64,000 nucleotides of DNA. Source: Yoonia sp. GTDB taxonomy: Bacteria > Pseudomonadota > Alphaproteobacteria > Rhodobacterales > Rhodobacteraceae. The notes beneath the pieces were generated by a model. The model was given only the letters and a program-made list of their open reading frames with translations, made no database searches and was not told where the DNA came from. Numbering within the stretch: position 1 is the stretch's first letter; each line of letters begins with the position of its first letter. Below are positions 18,722 to 28,520 of this stretch, piece after piece. Both the position numbers and the translations under genes were made by a program. The stretch is from contig NZ_JACUUJ010000009.1 in assembly GCF_014859355.1 (NCBI RefSeq), positions 1-64,000 on the forward strand, in the 5' to 3' direction.

Positions 18722-19390
18722 TTACCCCGGTGTCCAGCCTGCCGGATCGCGCAGATAGGTTTCGACCGTGTCCAGCGTGCCCGCATCGAACGCGCCGCGC
18801 GCCTTGGCCTCGGCCAGCACATCCCACCATGTGCACAGGTGGATCAGTTGCACGCCGTGATCGGCCAGCGTCTGTTCCACACCGTCGAAAATACCATAGA
18901 AAAAGATCACAGCGGTGGCGGAACAGGTCGCCCCTGTCTCGCGGATCGCATCGACAAACGACAGCTTTGATCCCCCGTCGGTGGTCAGATCCTCGACCAG
19001 CAGCACCCGCTGCCCTTCGGTCATCACACCCTCGATCCGGGCGTTGCGGCCATAACCCTTGGGCTTTTTGCGCACATAGGTCATGGGCAGCGCCAGACGT
19101 TCGGCCACAAGCGCGGCAAAGGGAATGCCTGCCGTTTCACCGCCCGCGACATTGTCAAAGGCTTCGAATCCGGCTTCGCGCATGATGCTGACGGCCATGA
19201 AATCCATCAGCGTGGCACGGATACGCGGATAGGAAATCAGCTTGCGGCAATCCACATAGGTGGGCGCCTGCTTGCCCGATGCATGGGTGAATGGCTGGGC
19301 TGCGTTGAAATCAATTGCGCCGATCTCGATCAACATGCCAGCGGTCAGACGGGCCATTTCGGCCTTGTCTGGAAAAGAGGTGGGGATCAT
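18722..19390 (-). CDS. pyrE: Orotate phosphoribosyltransferase
   Basis: Pyrimidine synthesis: orotate plus PRPP to OMP. The 222-residue protein has [20 protein letters not shown] near the N-terminus, the flexible-loop region [16 protein letters not shown] and the PRPP-binding motif [18 protein letters not shown] longer C-terminal part, typical of alphaproteobacterial PyrE, follows. It lies 79 bases after pyrC on the same strand, so the two may be co-transcribed through a perfect palindrome. Confidence 0.94.
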   Translation of the reverse strand: MIPTSFPDKAEMARLTAGMLIEIGAIDFNAAQPFTHASGKQAPTYVDCRKLISYPRIRATLMDFMAVSIMREAGFEAFDNVAGGETAGIPFAALVAERLALPMTYVRKKPKGYGRNARIEGVMTEGQRVLLVEDLTTDGGSKLSFVDAIRETGATCSATAVIFFYGIFDGVEQTLADHGVQLIHLCTWWDVLAEAKARGAFDAGTLDTVETYLRDPAGWTPG

Positions 19391-19440
19391 CGTGCTTACC
19401 TATTTCTTATTTGTCGTTCAAATATTCCCGCCGGCGGCCA

Positions 19441-19464
19441 GATCAAATTTTGCAAAATTTGATC
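19441..19464. terminator. Perfect 24-base palindrome between pyrC and pyrE
   Basis: GATCAAATTTT plus central GC plus its exact complement: twelve-base arms with no spacer. It lies just 3' of the pyrC stop and before pyrE, and could attenuate pyrE transcription. Its core CAAATTT...AAATTTG recurs at 48958-48979. Confidence 0.5.
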
Positions 19465-19469
19465 GCCCG

Positions 19470-20522
19470 TCACGACACCACACGCCAGTGCAGGTCGAAA
19501 CCGGGGTCAAAGACCGTGACCGGGCCGTCATCGGTGGCGATTTGCGCGGGGTAAACGACAGGGGTGCCTTTTTCCAGTGTGATTGTCGCTTCATTCGGGG
19601 GCAAGCCGTAAAATTCCGGCCCGTTCAAAGATGCAAAAGCTTCCAGCTTTTTCAACTTTCCCGCGACTTCGAATACTTCAGCCAGACAGGACATAGTATT
19701 GGGCGCAGTAAAAATTCCCGCACAACCGCAGCGTTGCAGCTTGGCCGGGTCGGTGTGCGGCGCGCTGTCGGTGCCAAGAAAAAACCGCTTATCCCCCGAT
19801 ATGGCCGCCTGCACCAGCGCGATGCGGTGGGTTTCGCGTTTGGCGACCGGCAGGCAGTAATAATGCGGTTTGATCCCGCCGGCCAGAATATGATTCCGGT
19901 TGATGATCAGGTGATGGGTCGTGATCGTCGCGGCAAGGTTCTTGTGACTGTCGCGAACATAATCCACTGCATTCTGCGTGGTGACATGTTCCATCACGAT
20001 CTTCAGATCAGGCACTTTTTTGCGAAGTGGTTTCAGCACCTTGTCAATAAAAACGGCCTCGCGGTCAAAAATGTCGATGCTGCTGTCTGTGACCTCGCCA
20101 TGCACACATAGCGGCATGCCGATCTCTGCCATTGCCTCTAGCACCGGGCGCACCTTGTCAAAGTCGCGCACACCGGATGCCGAATTTGTCGTCGCCCCCG
20201 CCGGATAAAGTTTCACCGCCGTGGCAATGCCATCGGCATGGGCACGCCGCACATCGGCAGGGTCGGTGTCTTCGGTCAAATACAGCGTCATGAGTGGGGT
20301 GAAATCCGCGCCCGCTGGCAATGCGGCCAGAATCCGGTTGCGATAGGCCCGCGCATGTTCGGCGGTCACCACGGGTGGCACGAGGTTTGGCATGATGATG
20401 GCGCGCCCGAAATGCCGGGTGGTTTCAGGCAAGACCGCTCGTAACATTGCGCCATCGCGCAGATGCAAGTGCCAGTCATCGGGGCGCCGGAGTGTCAGGC
20501 TGGTGATATCTTTGTCGATCAT
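19470..20522 (-). CDS. pyrC: Dihydroorotase, E. coli PyrC type
   Basis: Zinc hydrolase of pyrimidine synthesis. The binuclear site begins with the HxH motif in [13 protein letters not shown]; the carbamylated lysine is in [17 protein letters not shown]; further ligands are in CVHGEVTD and [10 protein letters not shown], and the catalytic aspartate in [15 protein letters not shown]. At 350 residues it matches type-II dihydroorotases (about 348). The start ATG at 20522 ([17 protein letters not shown]) was chosen; the longer open frame upstream is not family-like. Confidence 0.94.
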   Translation of the reverse strand: MIDKDITSLTLRRPDDWHLHLRDGAMLRAVLPETTRHFGRAIIMPNLVPPVVTAEHARAYRNRILAALPAGADFTPLMTLYLTEDTDPADVRRAHADGIATAVKLYPAGATTNSASGVRDFDKVRPVLEAMAEIGMPLCVHGEVTDSSIDIFDREAVFIDKVLKPLRKKVPDLKIVMEHVTTQNAVDYVRDSHKNLAATITTHHLIINRNHILAGGIKPHYYCLPVAKRETHRIALVQAAISGDKRFFLGTDSAPHTDPAKLQRCGCAGIFTAPNTMSCLAEVFEVAGKLKKLEAFASLNGPEFYGLPPNEATITLEKGTPVVYPAQIATDDGPVTVFDPGFDLHWRVVS

Positions 20523-20649
20523 GCACGATGAATTACACTGTCGGGCGCTGCGTGGCCATAGTGTCTTGGCATTGTCCTTGCAGATCGTTGGTTCAGCACC
20601 AATATCATCGGCAGAACCACTGCTTGTCCCTTTGAACCGGAGCCAGCCG

Positions 20650-20937
20650 ATGCTTGGATTTTTCGTTGCCGTCATCGCGGGTTATATGACGCCCCAGATC
20701 ACTGAAAAACTGGCCGATCCGGTCATCAGGACAGTGGCGCGCTACATCACCATCGCGCCAGCCGAACGCCCGTTGGTGGGTTGGTTTCTTGCCCTGCTGG
20801 CGGCCGGGGTTGCGGCCGAACTGTTGGAAAGCGGGTCGCCCTTCTGGGTGGTTTTTGGCGGTGTGCTGGGCTATTTTGGCAAACGCATCGTTGCGGCTGC
20901 GCAGAAGTTTATCAACACAGGATCCAATAAATATTAG
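20650..20937 (+). CDS. Small membrane protein of unknown function
   Basis: A 95-residue protein: [16 protein letters not shown], a soluble middle ([21 protein letters not shown]), then a hydrophobic segment [17 protein letters not shown] and another, [16 protein letters not shown]. The layout suggests two or three membrane segments. ATG at 20650 follows AACCGGAGCC. It is transcribed away from pyrC. I do not recognise a characterised family, although the even hydrophobic pattern and codon use look like a real gene. Confidence 0.65.
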   Translation: MLGFFVAVIAGYMTPQITEKLADPVIRTVARYITIAPAERPLVGWFLALLAAGVAAELLESGSPFWVVFGGVLGYFGKRIVAAAQKFINTGSNKY

Positions 20938-21000
20938 CCATGCATTCGCCGCATCGCGGGAATGCAGCATTGGCGGTTTTTAGGTCAGTTTATATGACTT

Positions 21001-21018
21001 ATCCTGCGGATACAGGAT
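21001..21018. promoter_or_regulatory. Inverted repeat upstream of the DUF1127-type gene
   Basis: ATCCTG-cggata-CAGGAT ends about 15 bases before the start codon and just before the AGGAG ribosome site. It is an operator or leader-hairpin candidate. Confidence 0.35.
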
Positions 21019-21033
21019 TACAGGAGTTGACCC

Positions 21034-21255
21034 ATGGCCATCGTCACCACGCCGACCACAACAACAGCACTGACTGGTATTCTATCCGCTTTCGCCACGC
21101 GTCTGATCGGGTGGTGCGATCGTGTGATGGCGGCGCAATGCCGAACAGATATTGTGACACGACTGCAAAACAGCAGCGATGCGGACCTGGCCCGTTTGGG
21201 TATTACGCGTTCGGATATCGTTCGAGACGTTTATCGCGACAGATTTTACATTTAG
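21034..21255 (+). CDS. DUF1127-type small protein
   Basis: A 73-residue protein with a strong ribosome site (CAGGAGTTGACCC). The C-terminal part DADLARLGITRSDIVRDVYRDRFYI is the recognisable core of short DUF1127-like proteins common in Rhodobacteraceae, often strongly expressed and, in relatives, linked to RNA turnover and stress or phosphate responses. The N-terminal third is threonine-rich and variable. Its stop overlaps the stop of the convergent gene by 4 bases. Confidence 0.75.
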   Translation: MAIVTTPTTTTALTGILSAFATRLIGWCDRVMAAQCRTDIVTRLQNSSDADLARLGITRSDIVRDVYRDRFYI

Positions 21256-22181
21256 AGGGGCGGAATATCCGATAAATCCCGTAACTTTTGTGCGAAAAAC
21301 GGGTTCTGCCCGCGTTGGAGCATATATTCGCAGAGCAATCGTGCCAGATCGTGATGATTGGTGTTGATCAACTGCGTGACCAGCGCCCGCGCATAGGTCT
21401 GATCATAGCGGCGCGCACGCAGCAATTGGCTAAAACGTCGGGGGTCCAGCCCGCCCTGCATCGCAAGTTTGATGATGACGTCATGAATGCCGAACCGGTC
21501 GAGCGCGACATCCGGCTGCGCGCCCAAAAGCGGAGCTGGCAGCATGGCCACATGCGGCTTTCTGAATAAAGCGGCATGTGCGGCATCCAACCGTTGAAGC
21601 GGGTCAAAAATCACGAAAACAGCCTTGGCGGCATCAATCATCTCGGGGGCATAACCGAAACGGTCGTTGAAATCGGTCATCCGCTGCGCCTTATAGCGCG
21701 GATCCCACCCGGCGACCTGCGCGTCCAGCGTGGCTTGGGGGCGAATTGCAATCACCGATGCACCGGGGGCAGCCACACTATAGGCTGCGGCCGCATAGCC
21801 GCCGCCATCGGCCCCATGAAAGATGACATTTTCGAAATCCTCAAAAAAGGCGTCATCAATCATGCGGTCAAAAAAGTCATAGATGGCCCGATCCCGGAAC
21901 CAGCTTTCTTCAAGAGAGATCAACGCGAGATGCGACCACCCTTCTTCGCGGGCATAGGAAAAGCCGCGCGGCTCGGCATTGGCGTTGTGTGCACGAATGC
22001 GCTGCGCGTTTTCAAATGTCACCAGCAATTTGTTGCCAGATTCAATGAAACCCGCAAAATGCGTGGTGCCTAATTGTTCAAAAAAACCAAGTTCGTCGCA
22101 CAGCTCGTCGATTTCGCCAAGCCAAGCGTTCGTTTCAAGGTCAATCAGATTCGACTTAATCGCTAACAGCAGATCTTGCAT
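21252..22181 (-). CDS. Conserved protein with alpha/beta-hydrolase-like pattern, function unknown
   Basis: A 309-residue protein. The middle part has ALISLEESWFRDRAIYDFFDRMIDDAFF... then VIFHGADGGGYAAAAYSVAAPGASVIAIRPQATL, which looks like the strand-turn-helix 'nucleophile elbow' of an alpha/beta hydrolase, but the residue at the elbow is Asp in GADGGG, not Ser. The C-terminal third is helical. Close homologues occur in related bacteria, to my recollection sometimes labelled as PAPS reductase; no PAPS-reductase motif is visible here, so I would not use that name. Confidence 0.65.
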   Translation of the reverse strand: MQDLLLAIKSNLIDLETNAWLGEIDELCDELGFFEQLGTTHFAGFIESGNKLLVTFENAQRIRAHNANAEPRGFSYAREEGWSHLALISLEESWFRDRAIYDFFDRMIDDAFFEDFENVIFHGADGGGYAAAAYSVAAPGASVIAIRPQATLDAQVAGWDPRYKAQRMTDFNDRFGYAPEMIDAAKAVFVIFDPLQRLDAAHAALFRKPHVAMLPAPLLGAQPDVALDRFGIHDVIIKLAMQGGLDPRRFSQLLRARRYDQTYARALVTQLINTNHHDLARLLCEYMLQRGQNPFFAQKLRDLSDIPPL

Positions 22182-22290
22182 AACTCGTTACTCCGGCCGG
22201 AAAAACACACACTTCCGGATTTTTAACGTAGATAGACAAGATTTATGGCAAAATTTGGGTCATTTAGCCCTGTATTGTTACATTATACGA

Positions 22291-23514
22291 TCAAAAGAAC
22301 GCCTGAAGCCCGGTTTGTGCACGCCCAAGAATAAGTGCATGTACATCATGCGTGCCTTCATAGGTATTCACCGTTTCCAGATTAACCATGTGCCGCATGA
22401 TCTGGAAATCTTCGCTGATTCCATTGCCGCCGTGCATGTCGCGCGATGCGCGCGCAATGTCCAGCGCCTTGCCACAATTGTTACGCTTGAGCAGGCTGAT
22501 CATTTCAGGGGCGGCGCGCCCTGCCTCCATCAGGCGGCCAAGCTGCAAAACGCTTTGGGTGCCAAGCGCAATCTCTGTCTGCATATCTGCCAGTTTTTTC
22601 TGGAATAACTGCGTTTGCGCCAAGGGCTTGCCAAATTGCTTGCGGTCCAGTCCATAGGTGCGCGCGGCGTGCCAGCACGCCTCTGCCGCGCCCATGACCC
22701 CCCATGCAATGCCGTAACGTGCCCGGTTCAAACAACCAAACGGCCCTTTCAGCCCCTGCACGCCGGGCAGCAGCGCGTCTTCGCCCACGGCGACACCATC
22801 CATGACGATTTCACCGGTGACCGAGGCGCGCAACGACAGTTTTCCACCGATTTTCGGCGCGCTTAGCCCCGCCATGCCTTTTTCCAGCACAAAGCCGCGG
22901 ATCTTGCCGCCGTGCGCTTCGGATTTGGCCCAGACCACAAAGACATCGGCGATGGGCGCATTGCTGATCCACATTTTCGATCCGTTCAGCACATAGCCGT
23001 CAGTGGTCTTTTTCGCGGTGGTTTTCATGCCGGCGGGGTCACTGCCTGCATCCGGCTCGGTCAATCCGAAACAGCCGATCAACTTGCCCGCCGCCAGCCC
23101 GGGCAGATATTTCGCACGCTGCGCGTCAGATCCGTAAGCATTGATCGGATACATTACCAGCGACGATTGCACCGACATCATCGACCGGTATCCACTGTCA
23201 ACGCGCTCGATCTCGCGCGCGACAAGGCCGTAGGTGACATAACCGGCCCCCAGCCCGCCGAATTTTTCAGGTACCGTGATGCCAAGCAACCCGGCTTCGC
23301 CCATTTGTGCAAAAATTGAAGGGTCAACGATGGCGTCGCGGTATGCATCCTTGATCTTGGGTTGCAACACATCTTGTGCGAATGTGCGTGCCGCATCGCG
23401 CAGCATGCGTTCATCTTCGGTCAGCTGGTCCTCTAAGCGCAGGGGATCGGCCCAATCGAATGGCCCCAGATCAGGACCAAAACCCGTGGCTGTGTGTGGT
23501 GTTGAATCAGTCAT
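22291..23514 (-). CDS. gcdH: Glutaryl-CoA dehydrogenase-type acyl-CoA dehydrogenase
   Basis: FAD enzyme that oxidises and decarboxylates glutaryl-CoA to crotonyl-CoA in lysine and tryptophan degradation. The 407 residues show the family order: [44 protein letters not shown] (FAD site), [22 protein letters not shown], the GCDH-typical [21 protein letters not shown], and the catalytic glutamate in [10 protein letters not shown] (Glu386). The start at 23514 (MTDSTPHT) is chosen because the in-frame extension upstream has no counterpart. It is divergent from the cox-like cluster. Confidence 0.92.
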   Translation of the reverse strand: MTDSTPHTATGFGPDLGPFDWADPLRLEDQLTEDERMLRDAARTFAQDVLQPKIKDAYRDAIVDPSIFAQMGEAGLLGITVPEKFGGLGAGYVTYGLVAREIERVDSGYRSMMSVQSSLVMYPINAYGSDAQRAKYLPGLAAGKLIGCFGLTEPDAGSDPAGMKTTAKKTTDGYVLNGSKMWISNAPIADVFVVWAKSEAHGGKIRGFVLEKGMAGLSAPKIGGKLSLRASVTGEIVMDGVAVGEDALLPGVQGLKGPFGCLNRARYGIAWGVMGAAEACWHAARTYGLDRKQFGKPLAQTQLFQKKLADMQTEIALGTQSVLQLGRLMEAGRAAPEMISLLKRNNCGKALDIARASRDMHGGNGISEDFQIMRHMVNLETVNTYEGTHDVHALILGRAQTGLQAFF

Positions 23515-23626
23515 TGCGCACCCTTCGTCATTTTCTCGGCACGCTAGGGCTTTGCGTGTGAAGTGGCAATGCACGGCTTGACGTCGCGCGCTCAGGATGC
23601 AGCTATGCAAACCAAGGGAGGCAGAT

Positions 23627-24532
23627 ATGGCATTTGCAGACATCGACGATGTGCAGGCGGCGTTGGCCGCGCAGAACTATGTATGTAGCCGGGCGCTGGC
23701 AACGGTGGTTTTCCTCAGTTTGCGTCTGGGGCGTCCGCTGTTTCTTGAAGGCGAAGCGGGCACTGGCAAAACAGAAATTGCCAAGGCGATTGCCGCAGCG
23801 TTGGGGCGGCGGCTGATCCGGCTGCAATGCTACGAAGGTCTGGATTCGGCCAGTGCTGTCTATGAATGGAACTTCGCCGAACAAATGATCGCGATTCGCA
23901 CTGCAGAGGCGGCAGGTGGCGCCGATCGTGACGTGTTGAAAACCGAACTTTTCACCGAAGAATACCTGATCGAACGCCCGCTGCTGCAAGCCATGCGCCC
24001 GCAATCCGGTGGCGCGCCCGTGTTGCTGATCGACGAGGTGGACCGCACCGATGCCCCGTTCGAGGCTTTCCTGCTGGAAGCCTTATCTGATTTTCAGGTC
24101 ACGATCCCGGAACTGGGCACCATCAAGGCCCCCACGCCACCTATCGTGATCCTGACGTCAAACCGCACACGCGAGGTGCATGACGCGCTCAAACGCCGTT
24201 GTTTGTATCACTGGGTCGATTATCCCGATTTTGCCCGGGAAATAGAAATTCTGCGCGCCCGCGCACCCGAAGCATCCGAGGCGCTGTCGCGTGAAATCGT
24301 AGCTTTTGTGCAAAAAATGCGCGGTGAAGATCTGTTCAAAAAACCAGGCGTTGCCGAAACCATCGACTGGGCCAAATGCCTGCTGGCGCTGGATGTGATC
24401 CATCTTTCCCCCGAGGTGATTGCCGATACTTTGGGCGCCATCCTGAAATATCAGGATGACATCCAGAAACTCGAAGGCTCCGAAGCCAAACGCATCCTTG
24501 ATGAAGCCAAGGCCGGTCTGGACACGGCGTGA
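23627..24532 (+). CDS. coxD: MoxR-family AAA+ ATPase, CoxD-like
   Basis: A 301-residue AAA+ ATPase with Walker [17 protein letters not shown] (residues 41-56), Walker [24 protein letters not shown], and sensor 1 [20 protein letters not shown]. The start ATG at 23627 has an AAGGGAGGCAG ribosome site. In CO-dehydrogenase clusters CoxD works with the VWA protein CoxE to mature the [CuSMoO2] centre; here it heads the same gene order, but the large subunit is form II, so the metal step may differ. Confidence 0.88.
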   Translation: MAFADIDDVQAALAAQNYVCSRALATVVFLSLRLGRPLFLEGEAGTGKTEIAKAIAAALGRRLIRLQCYEGLDSASAVYEWNFAEQMIAIRTAEAAGGADRDVLKTELFTEEYLIERPLLQAMRPQSGGAPVLLIDEVDRTDAPFEAFLLEALSDFQVTIPELGTIKAPTPPIVILTSNRTREVHDALKRRCLYHWVDYPDFAREIEILRARAPEASEALSREIVAFVQKMRGEDLFKKPGVAETIDWAKCLLALDVIHLSPEVIADTLGAILKYQDDIQKLEGSEAKRILDEAKAGLDTA

Positions 24533-24534
24533 TG

Positions 24535-24588
24535 CTTCTTTTGTTCAAAAATACCTCACAGGGGTCCGGGGATGTGAAATCCCCGGTC
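24535..24588. repeat. Intergenic repeat, left copy, with hairpin
   Basis: A 23-base segment (24535-24557) is the exact reverse complement of 30927-30949, and the flanking GGGGTCCGGGG also matches. It is followed by a hairpin CCGGGGAT-gtgaa-ATCCCCGG at 24567-24587. It lies between coxD and coxE. The type is a dispersed GC-hairpin plus TTTTTGAACAAAA element. Confidence 0.75.
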
Positions 24589-24601
24589 AGACGGGGCAAT
24601 G

Positions 24602-25867
24602 ATGGCTGACATGCCGCCACTGGCACTGCCGGATAACCCTCAATTGGCGCAAAACATCGTGCATTTTGCGCGGGCGTTACGCCGTGCCGGTCTGCCAATT
24701 GGCCCGGGGCGGGTGATTGATGCCATTCGTGCGGTGCAGGCTGCGGGTTTCACCCATAGGGCCGATTTTTACTGGACGCTGCACACTTGTTTCGTGTCAA
24801 AACCCGAAGAACGGCTGCTGTTTGGGCAATTGTTCCGGCTTTACTGGCGCGATCCGCGCTATCTGGAACAGATGATGTCGTTGCTGTCCCCCATGGTGCG
24901 CGGCACACAAGAGGAACGATTGGCGCAACCGGCTGAAAAACGCGCAGCCCAGGCGCTGCTGGATGACCAGTTGCCCGATCTTCCGGCATCGGCTGATACC
25001 GATCAGCAAACCGAGATCGAAATCGACGCCGCGCGGACGATGTCCACGCAAGAACGGTTACGGACACTTGATTTCGAACAGATGAGCCTGGCCGAAATGG
25101 CCGTGGCAAAACGGATGCTGGCCGCGTTGCACCTGCCGGTTCCGCCGATCGTCAGCCGCCGTACGCAAGCGCGCGCGGGCGATTTGCCCGACTGGCGCGG
25201 CACCATGCGCGCGGCCATGCGGCGTGGTGGCGAAGTCACGGATTTTGCAACCAAACGCCGCCGCATCCGGTATCCGAACCTTGTCATCCTTTGTGATATT
25301 TCCGGGTCTATGTCACAGTATTCGCGCGCTGTGCTGCATTTTGTGCACAGTGTCGCCAACCGCGAAGGTCAAGGCTGGGCGCAGGTGCATGCCTTTACTT
25401 TTGGCACCCGCTTGACAAACATCACGCGGCATTTGCGCACCCGCGACGTTGATGCCGCCCTTGCCGCTGCGGGGGCCGAGGCGCAGGATTGGGAAGGTGG
25501 CACCCGGATTGCTGCCTGCCTGCATGATTTCAACCGCGACTGGTCGCGCCGTGTCATGGGGCAGGGGGCGGTTGTGCTACTGATTACCGATGGACTGGAC
25601 CGGGACAAGGATGCTGATCTGGGGCGCGAAATGGAAAGGCTGAAACTGTCGGCGCGGCAACTGATCTGGCTGAACCCGCTGTTGCGCTGGGACGGGTTTG
25701 CACCCAAGGCGCGCGGCATCATGCAGATGTTGCCCCATTGCAGCAGTTTTCGTGCGGGGCATAATATTGCATCGCTGGAAGGCTTGGCGCAGGCATTGGC
25801 GCGCCCTGACGACAGCGGACAAAAGGCGCGATTGATGGCAATGATGAGCCAGGAGAGCAAACAATGA
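24602..25867 (+). CDS. coxE: VWA-domain protein, CoxE-like
   Basis: A 421-residue protein. The N-terminal helical region (ALPDNPQLAQNIVHFARALRRAGLPIGPGRVIDAI) leads to a C-terminal von Willebrand A domain whose metal-ion site DxSxS reads CDISGSMSQYSRA (about residues 231-240), followed by GTRLTNIT and LITDGLDRDKD. Adjacent ATGs at 24599 and 24602 could both serve; the second has better spacing. The stop overlaps the next start (ATGA). Partner of the CoxD-like ATPase. Confidence 0.88.
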   Translation: MADMPPLALPDNPQLAQNIVHFARALRRAGLPIGPGRVIDAIRAVQAAGFTHRADFYWTLHTCFVSKPEERLLFGQLFRLYWRDPRYLEQMMSLLSPMVRGTQEERLAQPAEKRAAQALLDDQLPDLPASADTDQQTEIEIDAARTMSTQERLRTLDFEQMSLAEMAVAKRMLAALHLPVPPIVSRRTQARAGDLPDWRGTMRAAMRRGGEVTDFATKRRRIRYPNLVILCDISGSMSQYSRAVLHFVHSVANREGQGWAQVHAFTFGTRLTNITRHLRTRDVDAALAAAGAEAQDWEGGTRIAACLHDFNRDWSRRVMGQGAVVLLITDGLDRDKDADLGREMERLKLSARQLIWLNPLLRWDGFAPKARGIMQMLPHCSSFRAGHNIASLEGLAQALARPDDSGQKARLMAMMSQESKQ

Positions 25868-26826
25868 CGGATATCCCGGAACTGGCGCTTGCGTGGCATC
25901 ATGCCGGCAGAAAGGTCGCGCTGGCCACTGTTGTGCAGACATGGGGATCGGCGCCGCGCCCTGTGGGCAGCCAATTGGTCATCGACAGTGATGGCACGAT
26001 GCAAGGGTCGGTGTCGGGCGGCTGTGTCGAAGGGGCCGTGATCATGGAGGCGCTTGACGCGCTGGAAGACGGCAAGCCGCGCGTGCTTGCGTTTGGCGTC
26101 AGCGACGACACGGCTTTTGCCGTGGGTCTTGCCTGCGGGGGGCAGATCAAAGTGCTGGTTGAACCGGTCGGCAGTGCCCTGCCTGCGTCTGTTTTGGCGC
26201 AGCTTGTTGCGGCACGCGGCAGGGCAGAACCTGTGGCCTATGTCACCGATCTGGAAACCGGCGGCCCGCATCTGGCCACGGCTGACAACTATCCAGAGCG
26301 TTTCCGCCTTGACCAGTCGGGGATCGCAGAGGACGGGCGGACCTTCGTCGCCGTGCATAATCCACCCTTGCGCATGATCATCGTGGGGGCGGTGCATATC
26401 GCGCAGCCATTGGTCGCCATTGCGCGCGCCTGTGGCTACGCGCCCACGCTGATCGACCCGCGCGCCGCTTTTGGATCGCAAGACCGCTTTCCTGGTGAAA
26501 CGATCCTGGGCGATTGGCCCGATGCCGCTTTGGCCACGCTGAAACCGGATGCCCGAACAGCCGTCGTGACGCTGACGCATGACCCTAAACTTGATGATCC
26601 CGCCATCATGGCGGCCTTGCGGTCTGAAATGTTTTATCTGGGCTGTCTGGGATCAAAGCGGACTCATGCCAAAAGGGTGGCGCGGTTGCAGGCCGCGGGG
26701 TTCTCGGATGCAGAGATTGCGCGGATTCATGCGCCCGTGGGGTTGGATATTGGCGGGCGCCATCCGGCCGAAATTGCCGTCAGCATCATGGCGCAGGTGA
26801 CCCAGACCCTGCGCAAACACATATGA
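25864..26826 (+). CDS. XdhC/CoxF-family molybdenum cofactor insertion protein
   Basis: A 320-residue protein. The N-terminal XdhC domain has VVQTWGSAPRPVGSQLVIDSDGTMQGSVSGGCVEGAVI and the C-terminal Rossmann-like domain has LRMIIVGAVHIAQPLVAIARACGYAPTLIDPRAAF, then YLGCLGSKRTHAKRVARL and GLDIGGRHPAEIAVSIMAQV. XdhC proteins bind and load the molybdopterin cofactor into xanthine-dehydrogenase-type enzymes. It overlaps both neighbours by four bases. Confidence 0.88.
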   Translation: MTDIPELALAWHHAGRKVALATVVQTWGSAPRPVGSQLVIDSDGTMQGSVSGGCVEGAVIMEALDALEDGKPRVLAFGVSDDTAFAVGLACGGQIKVLVEPVGSALPASVLAQLVAARGRAEPVAYVTDLETGGPHLATADNYPERFRLDQSGIAEDGRTFVAVHNPPLRMIIVGAVHIAQPLVAIARACGYAPTLIDPRAAFGSQDRFPGETILGDWPDAALATLKPDARTAVVTLTHDPKLDDPAIMAALRSEMFYLGCLGSKRTHAKRVARLQAAGFSDAEIARIHAPVGLDIGGRHPAEIAVSIMAQVTQTLRKHI

Positions 26827-27809
26827 AATTCGGGCCTGTTCCTGTCGCCGAAGCGCTGGGCGCGGTGTTGGCGCATTCCGTTCAGGTGGCGGATGGCCGT
26901 TTGCGCAAGGGGGTCACAATCGGCCCAAAGGAATTGGCGCGCTTGATGGTCAGCGGACATGCGCAGGTCATCGTGGCGCGGTTGGAACCGGGTGATCTGC
27001 ACGAAAACGACGCGGCAGCGCAACTGGCCAAGGCCGTGGCCGGGCCGGGGTTGCGGTTGACAAAGGCGGCAACGGGGCGGGTCAATATCATTGCGACCGG
27101 TCCCGGCATCGCGTGCATCGCCGTCGAGGCGATCAATGCGGTGAATGCTGTCAACCCGATGATCACTGTCGCCACCGTGCCGCCGCACCACAGGGTTGAT
27201 TGCGGCGGCATGGTCGCAACGATCAAGATCATCTCATATGCCGTGCCCGCCGATGACCTGCAAAAGGCTTGCGCTATCGGGTCTGACCTGCTGGCGCTGG
27301 CCTGTCCCATCCATCGCAGCGCCACATTGATCGAAACACGGCTGGCGCCTATGCCTGCGGCCAAGGGCCGCGCCGCGATTCAGGCTAGGCTTGACCGGTT
27401 GGGCCTCAGCTTGACGCCGCCGGTGATCGTCGATCACACTGCCAGCGCACTGGCGCGCGCCATCACCGACAGCCCCGGCGACCTGGTGTTGATCCTGACG
27501 GCATCGGCGACATCCGACTCTGATGATGTCGGGCCAGCCGCGTTGCGGATGGCGGGTGGCAGGCTGGTTCAGTTTGGCATGCCTGTCGACCCGGGAAACC
27601 TTCTTTTCTTGGGGAAAGCGGGGCATCGTCCGGTCATTGGCCTGCCCGGCTGTGCCCGCTCCGCGGCGCTCAATGGTGCCGATTGGGTGATGGAGCGGGT
27701 AATCTGCGGGATCGATTTGTCACCTGCGGACTTTGCGGTGATGGGGGTGGGCGGTTTGCTAAAGGAAATTCCCCAACGACCGCAACCACGCAGCAGCATT
27801 GGCGACTGA
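26823..27809 (+). CDS. Molybdopterin-binding (MoCF-type) protein
   Basis: A 328-residue protein related to the MoeA/CinA-like molybdopterin-binding module: the N-terminus MKFGPVPVAEALGAVLAHSVQVADGRLRKG is the MoeA-like opening, the C-terminal half shows VLILTASATSDSDDVGPAALRMAGGRLVQFGMPVDPGNLLFLG and VIGLPGCARSAALNGADWVMERV. Relatives in cox clusters often carry a fused MobA-like nucleotidyltransferase; that domain is absent here. It probably hands cofactor to the molybdenum enzyme encoded downstream. The start overlaps the XdhC-like gene (ATGA). Confidence 0.78.
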   Translation: MKFGPVPVAEALGAVLAHSVQVADGRLRKGVTIGPKELARLMVSGHAQVIVARLEPGDLHENDAAAQLAKAVAGPGLRLTKAATGRVNIIATGPGIACIAVEAINAVNAVNPMITVATVPPHHRVDCGGMVATIKIISYAVPADDLQKACAIGSDLLALACPIHRSATLIETRLAPMPAAKGRAAIQARLDRLGLSLTPPVIVDHTASALARAITDSPGDLVLILTASATSDSDDVGPAALRMAGGRLVQFGMPVDPGNLLFLGKAGHRPVIGLPGCARSAALNGADWVMERVICGIDLSPADFAVMGVGGLLKEIPQRPQPRSSIGD

Positions 27810-27944
27810 CCTTCATCGCGCGGGCGGCGGCCCGGACCCTGCAGAAAACCGGTTATGCTGCGACTGCAGCGAAAGTTTGCTGTTCTCATGGGGAAAAAGC
27901 CGTGATTTACTCTGACCGAAGAAGCGCGCTTTCGGGAGGAATGC

Positions 27945-28430
27945 ATGACAAAGGTAACGATGACGGTGAACGGAAAAGCAGTGTCCGGTGATGTCGAAGG
28001 ACGGACGCTGCTGGTGGATTTTCTGCGCAGCGATCTGCGGCTGACGGGCACCCATGTGGGGTGCGATACCAGCCAATGCGGCGCCTGCGTGGTGCATGTT
28101 GATGGAAAGGCCGTGAAATCCTGCACGATGTTCGCAATAGAGGCGGACGGGGCCGAGGTGGCGACCATCGAAGGCCAGGCGAATGCAGACGGGTCGCTGA
28201 ATGTCATCCAGCAGGCGTTTCAAGACCATCACGGGTTGCAGTGCGGTTTTTGCACGCCGGGCATGGTGATGTCTGCGGCGGCCTTGCTCAAAGAGAATCC
28301 CACCCCCTCTGAGGCTGAAATCAGAGAGTATCTGGAGGGTAATATCTGCCGTTGCACGGGCTATCACAACATTGTCAAGGCGATCATGGCAGCATCTGGT
28401 CAGGATGTTGAGGTTATCGCCGCCGAGTGA
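27945..28430 (+). CDS. coxS: CoxS-like small subunit, two [2Fe-2S] clusters
   Basis: A 161-residue electron-transfer subunit of the molybdenum hydroxylase. The plant-type ferredoxin cluster is held by Cys40, 45, 48 and 60 ([22 protein letters not shown]) and the C-terminal cluster by Cys100, 103, 135 and 137 ([10 protein letters not shown] and NICRCTGY). The ribosome site is GGGAGGAATGC. It is separated from the maturation genes by 135 bases that hold no gene and may carry a separate promoter. Confidence 0.93.
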   Translation: MTKVTMTVNGKAVSGDVEGRTLLVDFLRSDLRLTGTHVGCDTSQCGACVVHVDGKAVKSCTMFAIEADGAEVATIEGQANADGSLNVIQQAFQDHHGLQCGFCTPGMVMSAAALLKENPTPSEAEIREYLEGNICRCTGYHNIVKAIMAASGQDVEVIAAE

Positions 28431-28520
28431 TTTTGCTGGCTGCAAGTTGGGGCAAACCGCGGCTTGCACATCCGTTACAAGACAAGGTGGGCCTGTCCCG
28501 CCGCCAAGGGAGGAAATTCA

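Noticed and set aside
21252-22181. PAPS reductase label for the protein at 21252
   Set aside because: No PAPS/APS reductase motif (ECG, SSFGxxS) is present; true CysH is at 34713.
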